This document shows, piece after piece, positions 1 to 7,083 of a stretch of 11,402 nt of DNA. A program made the translations under genes and the position numbers. The notes under the pieces are model-generated. The model worked only from the letters and a program-made list of their open reading frames with translations, did no database searches and was not told the origin of the DNA. Position 1 is the first letter of the stretch. Every line of letters begins with the position of its first letter. Source of the stretch: Blastocladiella britannica (lineage: Eukaryota > Blastocladiomycota > Blastocladiomycetes > Blastocladiales > Blastocladiaceae); contig MU625122.1 in assembly GCA_025349905.2 (NCBI GenBank), forward strand, positions 1 through 11,402, in the 5' to 3' direction.

Positions 1-1245
1 GCAATCAAGAGGACCGGCGCCGCCGCGTCAAACAGCAGCGGGCACTCGTACATGCCGCGGGCGATCCGCGTCTGGACGCTCTCCTCCGTGTCCATGGCGT
101 CATTGTCGTCGTCATCCGCCTGCGGTACCACCACCTCGGGCGTCTGCTGCACGTTGGCGCGGCCGGCGCGGCGCGACGTCAGCGACTCGATCTGGTACGA
201 CCCGAGCATGCACGCTTCGACCAGCGTCTGCACCAGCAGCCCGACACGCTTGGCCGGGTCCATGGTGGCCTCGTCCTCGTCCTCGCCCTCGCCCTCGTCC
301 GGGTGCTCGACCTGGTAAATCATGGTCCGGAGAGACTCCAGCGCAGCATCATAGTTGCCTTCGACCAAGGGACGAAGGACGGGGTGCGTAATGGCCTCTT
401 CCTCTGATTGAGAAGCACCGCCATCCTCGCCACCACCAGCAGCCGCAGCAGCAGCCGCTTCGAGTGCGCGGCGCTTGTTGTCGTGCGCGATCCACGCCAG
501 CAGCCGCCGCTGCATGACCAGCAGCTGATCGCGGAGCGTCTCGTTGGTCTTGCCGAGGTTCTGCACCACAATGACTTGCCGCAGGGACTCGAACGCGTCA
601 AAGAACTCGGCGGGGGTGGTGATGCGGTCCAGCCGGTCCGACGCCTCGATCGCCACCGACGCGTCGCCCGCCGCCAGCGCCATGTCGTTGTGCCGGATCG
701 CAAACTGCGCGCCCCTTGCAAACGGCGCCACGACCGTCAAGTTGACCTTGTACCGGCCAAAAATACACGCCTCGACCTCAGGCATGGGCGTTAACCCGTT
801 CGAGTCGCGGCACCGGTCGGCCAGCGCCTTCATGACCACGTCGCACCGGTTGACGGACGAAATGTCGATCTCGCCGTCGGTGATCAGGCACAGCTTGGTG
901 ACCAGGTAGTCGACGCCGTGGGACGCGGCCATCATCCGTGCAAACTCGGCGGGCGCGGTACCCCCACGGCCGCGGCGGTGGTTGATGTTGGCCACCAGCT
1001 GCTCGTGCGTGCACTCTTCCACCGAACTGTGCCACATGATCGGCTTGAGCTTGTCGCTGCCGTGCTCGTGCAAGTACGCCTGGTACAGGCTGTCCACGCG
1101 CACCCAGTACTCGTGCTCGCTCGATGTGGATCTGTTGACATAAAGGATTATCAGCTCCTGGTCTGCATGGTTTATGTACGGAAAAAAATTGAACGGACCC
1201 AGACACGTCGACCGCAAATAGAACGTGCTCGGGCAGTGCGGTCAT
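1..1245 (-). CDS. vWA (von Willebrand factor A) domain protein, 3' end beyond the window
   Basis: Two-exon model: exon 1 is 1245-1199, a 67-nt intron covers 1198-1132, and exon 2 runs 1131-1 and stays open to the window edge, giving at least 392 residues. The join makes a DVSGS motif at residues 13-17, which with GGT (T74) and TDGE (D101) completes the DxSxS...T...D metal-binding MIDAS of vWA domains. Alternating strands and helices fit the fold: HVLFAV (7-12), the YWVRVDSLYQAYL helix (24-36), IMW (47-49) and LCLITDG (96-102). After the domain come a second mixed region (KVNLTVVAPF, then an LRQVIVVQNLG helix area), an eight-Ala run with GGGEDGG, and acidic DEGEGEDEDE and DDDDND stretches. vWA domains usually mediate protein-protein binding. 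There is no signal peptide, so an intracellular protein is likely. I do not recognise the family. The ATG is chosen because it directly precedes the first core strand; the alternative reading is given in the findings. Confidence 0.8.
1132..1198 (-). other. intron 1 of the vWA gene (67 nt)
   Basis: On the minus strand, the donor GG|GTCCGT and acceptor TCAACAG|A flank a T-rich segment with a GCTGATAAT branch-like site. Removing it joins a phase-2 codon (GG+A = Gly) and restores the vWA MIDAS motif across the junction. The donor is weaker than others in this window, so the boundary rests mainly on protein logic. Confidence 0.65.
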
Positions 1246-1292
1246 TGTTTGATAATGCTTAAATGAAAGAGGGAGACAGACAATGGCAGAAA

Positions 1293-1299
1293 TTTTATA
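1293..1299 (-). promoter_or_regulatory. TATA-like box for the vWA gene
   Basis: The minus strand reads GTATAAAATT, with TATAAAA 48 nt upstream of the vWA start codon. It sits in the 95-nt gap downstream of the SANTA gene stop. A CT-rich tract (CTGTCTCCCTCTTTC) lies between it and the ATG and could mark the transcription start. The same box lies inside a possible intron described in the findings. Confidence 0.45.
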
Positions 1300-1340
1300 C
1301 GACGAAATGATCGATGCAGCCCTGACTCACCTTGCTCAGT

Positions 1341-4300
1341 TCAAATGGACCCAAGCATGCTCGCCAGCATCTCGCCCACTTGCTTGACCATCGCCTGCGC
1401 CGTCTCCACCGCGCTCGCCTGCTGCCGAGCCGCGTCTTCGGTGCTGCTGCTGCCGCTGCCCGTTCCGCTACTGAGCTGCTGCCCTCCACCAAAGTGGAAC
1501 ACGGGATTGATCAGGATCGGCATCACCAACTGCACCTTACTGCTACCATTGTTGTTGCTGGTCTTGTTGTTTGGAACGGTAAAGGGGGCTGGGGTAGCCG
1601 GCAACAACGAAGGCACCGATGCCGTGGACGGAGTGGTCGGAGCCGCCAACCCGGACGCGAGCGAAAACGCCGGGTGCATTGCGGAAGCAGCCGCGGCGCC
1701 AAGAACACTGGTGCCCCGAGTCACGGTCGGCGGTGTTGGAAGCGACGACAGCATGGGCGCGGTTGATGCCGAGGTCGCTGACGACGACGATGCCGACGAG
1801 GACGGGCGCGCCACCGAGCAGCCAGGTCCATCGGACGGCGGCGGGGTTGGGGTCATGATCGCTGCGACCGCGTGGGTCGCCATCGTCGGTGCTGGCGCTG
1901 CGGGCAATGTGGGCATCTTTGTTACAATCACTGGGGCCGCAGCGGCGGTCACCACGTCGGCCACCATGGCCAACGTCGATGCCGCTGCCACCGGGCTGAC
2001 GGTAGGTGCGGTCGAGAGACGGCGCGGCAGACGCGGCGCGCGACGAGACAAACGCGTGGCCTTGGGTCCACTAGCACTCGCGCGGGTCTGGCGACGTACT
2101 GGCACGCTGTCATCGTCTGATGACGTAGATGACTCGTTGTCGGCATTCGGTGCCGCGGTCACCACATGACGCGAGCGACGTGCCACTGTGGGCGTCGCGA
2201 TCGGCACCGCCTTCTTGGCTGGGCGCGTACGGCGGCGTGGGGTGGGCGAGTCCGAGTCCGGGTCGTTCCCGTGCTGGTCGTTGCTCGAGCTGGCGGTGGC
2301 GGCCGCTGCTTCCTGGCCTTGACCACTGCCCGTCCGCATCGGCGACGGCGACACGGATATCGCGCGGGGAACCACATCCTTGGAAGGAGTGACTGCCACC
2401 ACCATTGCCACTGCCACATCTACTGCTGCTGGCGAATGCGGCGACATTGGCGCAGCGCGGGAAATCGCAACCTTGGAAGGAGTGACATCCATTGAGTCCA
2501 CTGCCTCAGGCGCTGCGACCACATGTGCTGCCGGCGAACGTGACGACGTGCGGAGGCGCTTGGCGAGTGGCTGGTCGTCGCCGGCTTGGGCATTTGGCGC
2601 GCGCGCACGCTTCTTGCTCGACTGGCTGCTGGGAACAACGACGCTCTCGGCGACCCAATGACGGTGAGGTTCCATCATAGTCGGGGGCGAGCGAGTCGGG
2701 CTAATGCTGGCGGTGGTCGCAACTGGTGAACGAGCCGAGTCGACGCTGGTAATGGCCGCCGCAACAGGCGAAGTGGGTGCCACAACAGAAGGAGCAGCAA
2801 CTTTAGTGGCAGGGGACTGGGCGACGCGCTGAGCCGTCACTGGCACCGGGCTGCGGGTCGGACTGGACGGAACAACCGTTTTGACAATCACAGGAGACGG
2901 CGTCTTGGCAACAATGGCAGCTGCAGACGGAGACCGTACCTTATCAATACAGGTAATCGTAGGAGAAGTCACCTTGGCCACTTTAGCGATCGCAGGAGGA
3001 GGAGGAGTCGTCTTGATCACTTTGGCAATCGCCGAAGGAGACGGCACCTTGGGAACACTGGTAACCGCAGGAGAATGAGAAGGAGTCACCTTGGCAAATC
3101 CAACAGCCATTGGGCGGGCCGGAACGGTCGCCAAACCCGTGAGACGAGCCGCGGCCGAGACAGGCACAAATGCAGGAGCAAGAGGCGTTGCTGCCGAAGA
3201 AGTCGAAGGGCGAGCCAAGGGCTTAAATGCCGAAGTCATAAAGTACGGCGACGGCGTCGTCGTTACCGTGGATGCCAGTGCCACGACCGTTTTTTTCTTG
3301 GCTCCGCGGTTCAGCGGCGTGGCCAGCACCAGCGGTGGTGGACGCTTGGCAATTGCTCCCCCGTTATTGCTGCTGCTGCTGTCCAGCGGCCCGACCACCG
3401 CGCTTCGGGACGACAGCTGCGATGCCGTCGCCCCTGCAGACATGGATGTAGCCGTCGTGACGCTGCTTCTGGTGTTGATGTTGTTGATTTTGTCGATCGT
3501 ACTGATGGATGGTGCCGTAGTGTTCGTGTCGATGTTCGCCAGCCGTACACAACATAGTAACGACGTGGATGCCAGCTCGCCGTTGGGAGATCCGCGCGGA
3601 TGAACCCGCTGCTCGGAGGCTCGGACCAGGAGAGAGGACGGCGGATTGGCGCCGGCACTGGGGCCCTGAGCGGGCGACAGCTCCGACGCCAAGTCCGCGG
3701 CGCGAAGAGGGGTGGTGTTGGTGATGGCGACATCAGACGGCTGCTGCTGCGGCGGCGGCATGAGACCATGCGATGGCGACACGGTCGACACGGCGGGCAT
3801 GTCGTGGCTGCGCAGACTGGAGCCAGTGGCAGACTTGCCGAGCACGAGATCGTCGACGTTGGCAATCGAGAGTGCGGGGTGGGGGCCACTGCGGCGGCCG
3901 CTGCGGCGGCCGCCCAGGACAGTGGACAGCAACGGGGCAGCAGAGGCAACGACGGGCGTGCCGATGGTGGCAGCAGGACCAGAGGTGGCAGTAACGACGC
4001 CAGCCGGGACGGTGCCGGTGGGACGCAGCCGGTGGGCCGCGACACGGAGCTCGGCGATGGCGCGCGCATTGGTGACCGCTGCCGCAGCGTCGTCGTCGGG
4101 GGTGGCGACAACAACCGCCGTGGGCGAGAGCAGAGCCGGGGCGGCGACGCCATCATCATCGCCATAGACCACGAGCTGCTCGAACGCATCGCAGGCGTCC
4201 ACGTCCATTGGATGCAGCGGCGCGCGCCATCGCAGCGGTTGTGGTCCGCCAGCGCTCGGGGCTGCCGGCCCTGCTGTAGCTGTTTTCGGGACAACATCAG

Positions 4301-5184
4301 CATTCACATCAGCGCGGCCGTGATACTCCATGGCCTGCGTATCGGGGCGCTGGGAGATGATCACCATTTCGGGGCTCAGGTGGGCCAACTGGTCGGTTGA
4401 GGTGTCGTTGTTGGTGATTTGCATGTGGTCCTCGTCCTCGTCGCCACAGTGCGGGCTGCCAAAGATCCACTCGCTGCCACTGTCGCCCATCATGGGTTGG
4501 CCAATCAAGGTGTTTTCGTTGTCGTTGTTGACGCAGGTGCTGATATCGTTGTCGCCTTCGTCGTCGGACGAGAGGACCATGATCTCGTCATCGTGGCTGC
4601 CAAGGCCAGGGTTGATCGGCGAGGTTACAAAGGGCGACGCGGGGGCCGAGGCAGCTATGAAAAAAGAAAAAAAAAACATTGAGTAAAAAAAAATCAACGA
4701 CAAGAATGCAAGACATCAAAGGGCACGTACCATTGCCGCCTACCAGAGCAGTAGCAAGGGCAGTAGCATCATCATCGTGGTGGACCCACAGGACGTCCAG
4801 GTCGCGCTCCCAGTCGGCCGGGAACCCGTGCTCAAACTTGCCGACCAGATCCAGCGGGAACCCGGCGTCCACCATCCCACGGGCGTCAATGGGCCCTTCC
4901 AGCGCATAGAGCGAGCCCGAGACGGTCTCGAGCAGCGTGGGCGTCAGGGCGCGGGCAATGGACGACGAGTGCCAGCGGGTAGAACCAGGAGAGGAGGAGG
5001 AACGCAGGCCCTCGACGACGCACCAATATCGGTGGCGGGTGCTAAATCGAGTGTCGACGGGCGTCTTTAGGAGCCGCCAATTGGAAAGGGCAATGGGCTG
5101 CGGCGGCTTCTGTCGGGCGGTGTTGTCGTTGTTGACGGTGGTGGCGGTGGTGGTGGCGGTGGTAGCGGTGGTAGCGGTGGTCAT
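1341..5184 (-). CDS. SANTA-domain protein, candidate KNL2/Mis18BP1-like kinetochore factor
   Basis: Two exons, 5184-4731 and 4654-1341, encode 1255 residues. After a Thr/Ala microsatellite tail (1-17), residues 31-133 match a SANTA domain: LSNWRLL at the start, YWCVVEG, WHSSSI, LLETVSGSLYALEGPID, AGFP and FEHGFPADWE. In known families SANTA occurs in KNL2/Mis18BP1-type proteins that help deposit CENP-A at centromeres. The remaining ~1100 residues look disordered. They hold acidic clusters, a SUMO-interaction-like IMVLSSDDE (176-184), a degenerate S/T-P repeat zone (about 670-750), a bipartite KKRAR...AKRLR nuclear signal (about 830-850), a duplicated VTPSK module (about 870-910) and two basic RRxTR cores (about 957 and 1003). 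I see no SANT/Myb domain, which some KNL2-type proteins also lack. Dense S/T-P sites suggest Cdk control. The ATG at 5184 has an AAAAATGAC context. Domain call strong; kinetochore role inferred. Confidence 0.85.
2860..3110 (-). repeat. degenerate in-frame repeat coding S/T-P-rich units
   Basis: Within exon 2 of the SANTA gene the sequence repeats a theme of ACCTTGGCNA and ATCGCAGGAG on the plus strand. It encodes units such as KVPSPSAIAKV, KTTPPPPAIAKV, KVTSP, KVRSPSAAAIV and KTPSPVIVK. The units are imperfect, roughly 11-18 residues long, each with a Lys-Val/Thr pair just before a Ser/Thr-Pro. This looks like old repeat expansion kept in frame. Confidence 0.6.
4655..4730 (-). other. intron 1 of the SANTA gene (76 nt)
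   Basis: Donor AATG|GTACGT and acceptor TTTTTTCATAG|CTGCC follow a long T tract. The join is phase 1 (G+CT = Ala152) and keeps the frame open from the SANTA exon into the long second exon. The intron begins 52 nt after the last SANTA residues, so the domain itself is uninterrupted. Confidence 0.85.
5136..5180 (-). repeat. ACC/GCC trinucleotide repeat at the SANTA gene N-terminus
   Basis: A GGT/GGC microsatellite on the plus strand encodes the Thr-Thr-Ala repeats of residues 2-16. Such tracts are length-variable in related strains. It is coding but lies outside the SANTA domain. Confidence 0.7.
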
Positions 5185-5215
5185 TTTTGAGTTATTTTAT
5201 TTTGCTTGAAATGTG

Positions 5216-5255
5216 GTCGGTGGTCGGCGGGTCGGTGGGTCGGTGGTGTGGTCGG
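5216..5255 (+). repeat. irregular GTCGG short tandem repeat
   Basis: GTCGG recurs at 5216, 5223, 5231, 5239 and 5251, mostly 7-8 nt apart within GGTCGGTG units. On the transcript side it would place CCGAC-containing units in the 5' leader or core promoter of the SANTA gene, 32-71 nt upstream of its ATG. Confidence 0.6.
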
Positions 5256-5440
5256 CGATATGTGTGGATTTATTGGAATTTTTTTCAAAAGAAAGAGGTG
5301 TATTTCCCACTGGCACCACTTCGCACGCACTTTCACATCGTCTTTGGTATTGACTGAGATCCCTCCCCCTCCTGCCATGCGGTTCAATTGGATCCAGCGT
5401 GAGCGAGTATTTTTTGTCAGTCCAAAGTACTTCCACCTCC

Positions 5441-5446
5441 CACGTG
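5441..5446. promoter_or_regulatory. CACGTG E-box
   Basis: This palindromic CACGTG reads ATCACGTGGG on the minus strand, matching the RTCACRTG pattern known for Cbf1-type bHLH proteins. It lies in the shared promoter, about 257 nt from the SANTA start and 105 nt from the zinc-finger start. Function is inferred from the motif alone. Confidence 0.35.
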
Positions 5447-5514
5447 ATGGATTCGATCAACAAACCAAAAGGCAGCTGCAAAACCACTGTTTCCACGACG
5501 CGTGCCTAATAAAA

Positions 5515-5524
5515 CCAATATAAA
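5515..5524 (+). promoter_or_regulatory. CCAAT and TATAAA for the zinc-finger gene
   Basis: CCAATATAAA overlaps a CCAAT (5515-5519) and a TATAAA (5519-5524), 27 nt before the ATG at 5551. Such close spacing would give a very short 5' leader, or it means that the true start lies further downstream. This adds to the uncertainty of exon 1. Confidence 0.4.
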
Positions 5525-5550
5525 CGTGGCCCTGCCCGACCCGCTATGGC

Positions 5551-7027
5551 ATGCTTCGGCCCGCTTGCCTCCCGTTACGCCTCTCCAACGCTGCTGCCCA
5601 TGCTGCTGCCCATGCTGCTGCCTCCGCCGCCTCGACTGGTCCCCTCCTCCATGGTCATAGTCATGGGCAACAGTGTCGCGCGTTGTTTCTCCCGTCCACG
5701 ACCGTGCCACCACTACCACTGCCACCGTCTCTTGCGACGGCCCGGCGCTCTACGGCTTTGGCACTGCGCCACCCGCCGCCCCCCTCGGCACTGGCATTGC
5801 TCTCGGCCCCGCCCGTCCGCACCAAAAAGTCGTCGCGTCGCGTGCAGCAGCCACGGGTACTACTATCTCTCATATTGTATCAACAACCACGTCAAATAAC
5901 GCGCACCTCTTCAAATACAGATCCCGACGCGCAGCCTGGACTGGGGAGACGCGTCCGTACTCGACCACTCCTCCTCTGCCAACAGCACAAATGCGTCCGC
6001 CGTCAAGCCGGGCGACTGGGAATGCCCGCACTGCCGGTTCGTCAACTACGCGTCGCGCGACACCTGCCGTAGCTGCGGACACGTCCCCTCAGCGGCAGAG
6101 CGCGCCCCACCACCGTCGTCATCTTCTTCTACATTGGTCGTGACTCCACGCGCCGCGGCCGTCACACACGCGGTGTGGATGGGGAAGCCGATCGCGATCA
6201 TCTGGGCCGACGGGATAGACGCGTTTGCGTCCGTGCCCATCACGGAAGTGGACGAGGATGATCTTGGTGACGCGGAAGTGGCAGGGGCCGAGCCAATACC
6301 ACCACCTCCACCGCCGCCACTCCTGGCAGACAGCGATCGAAACACCGCCGAAACGCTTCTGGCCGCGCACCCGCGCCTCGCCCACGCGCCCAGTGACCTT
6401 GCCGACGCGCTGGTGGCCGCTCGGCCCCGGTTATCCGCTCACATACACGTCCCTGCCTCCGTCTCGCGACCGGCGGTCCTGGCGCGATCCGTGCTGCTCG
6501 GATCGCCATCATCACCACCATTACCAAAGCATCGCCATCAAAAGAGCCAGTTCATTCTGACCGGCGACTGGATCTGCCCACGGTGCTCGGTTGCCAACCA
6601 CGCGTCACGGCTGTTTTGTTTCAAGTGCGGATTGCCGGCGCGGCACCCGGCGGTGCGCCGCGCGGTGGTGATACCGGTCGCGGTGCAGCCAGCGCTGGCG
6701 CCGTTGTTGGCGTCGGTGGCCATGCTGTCGTCATTATTGCCGTCATCGACGTCGTCAACAGACGCATCCGCTGAACCAGAAGCACCGCCAACACCATCAA
6801 GGCACGATACTAGCACGTCCGTCACCGACGCAGTCCCGCCCGACCTCCGACCGCTCGTCCTAGACCGCGTTCTAGCAGCAGTGGTCGCGCAGACCCAAGG
6901 CATGGCCACCGAGCGCCACCGGTGGGTGTGCACCGAGTGCTATTACGTGAACCGCGGTTCGGCGGGCGCCTGTCGCAAGTGCGGCGAGGGCCGGACAGCG
7001 TCCTCCCTGATCGAAACCGAGAGTTAA
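5551..7027 (+). CDS. protein with three RanBP2-type zinc fingers; first exon uncertain
   Basis: The 3' exon 5921-7027 is secure. It carries three fingers, each matching W-x-C-x2-C-x3-N-x6-C-x2-C: finger 1 at W135-C154 (numbering of this model), finger 2 at W319-C338 and finger 3 at W437-C456. Such fingers bind single-stranded RNA (ZRANB2 type) or ubiquitin/Ran partners. Fingers 1 and 2 keep an Arg four residues after the Asn (NYASR, NHASR), a position used in RNA recognition; finger 3 does not (NRGSA). The spacers are Ala/Pro/Ser-rich and probably disordered. No other domain is seen. The best model joins 5551-5856 in phase 0 to 5921, giving 470 residues with a basic KKSSRR stretch before the junction. 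Exon 1 is weak: another ATG in a different frame lies 5 nt upstream, and codon use between 5680 and 5850 looks at least as good in the third frame. Confidence 0.7.
5857..5920 (+). other. intron of the zinc-finger gene (64 nt)
   Basis: Donor CACGG|GTACTA and acceptor CAAATACAG|ATCCC. GTAC donors recur in this window and the length fits its other introns. The acceptor is well supported, because the downstream frame reads RSLDWGDASVLDH straight into finger 1. The donor depends on which upstream frame is real. Confidence 0.55.
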
Positions 7028-7033
7028 AATAAA
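7028..7033 (+). terminator. AATAAA polyadenylation signal
   Basis: AATAAA follows the zinc-finger gene stop codon directly and is itself followed by TATATAT and T-rich sequence. The 3' untranslated region would then be very short and would run toward the oppositely oriented MADS gene, whose stop is at 7084-7086. Confidence 0.5.
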
Positions 7034-7083
7034 TATATATCGCTGTATTTCGTCACTGTAACTGTATTTGATTGTCATTTTCA

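Larger units (their letters stand above)
5185..5545. promoter_or_regulatory. divergent intergenic region between the SANTA and zinc-finger genes
   Basis: This roughly 360-nt gap separates the start codons of two divergent genes and is more AT-rich than its neighbours. It holds a GTCGG repeat near the SANTA start, a T tract around 5279, a CACGTG box at 5441, an ACGCGT at 5498 and a TATA/CCAAT pair at 5515-5524. Open frames across it have no protein-like pattern. It probably serves as a shared promoter. Confidence 0.5.

Noticed and set aside
1345..2169. A 274-codon open frame on the plus strand, antisense to the SANTA gene
   Set aside because: It is the mirror of the GC-rich, repeat-like minus-strand exon. 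It is low complexity with no domain pattern, and the minus frame is continuous for over 1100 codons.
3311..4303. A 330-codon minus-strand frame offset from the SANTA frame
   Set aside because: Arg/Pro/Ser-rich out-of-frame reading of the same exon; no start context or splice logic supports it.
3600..4400. A 266-codon plus-strand open frame
   Set aside because: Arg/Gly-rich shadow of the SANTA exon with no recognisable motif or promoter of its own.
4658..4703. Extension of the SANTA exon 2 frame upstream as a Phe-rich membrane-like N-terminus
   Set aside because: The Phe run is translation of the intron's T tract; GTACGT...CATAG splicing links exon 2 to the SANTA exon instead.
5206..5523. 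A 105-codon plus-strand frame in the SANTA/zinc-finger gap
   Set aside because: It starts in the GTCGG repeat, has erratic composition and no family likeness, and does not join the zinc-finger frame by a good splice pair.
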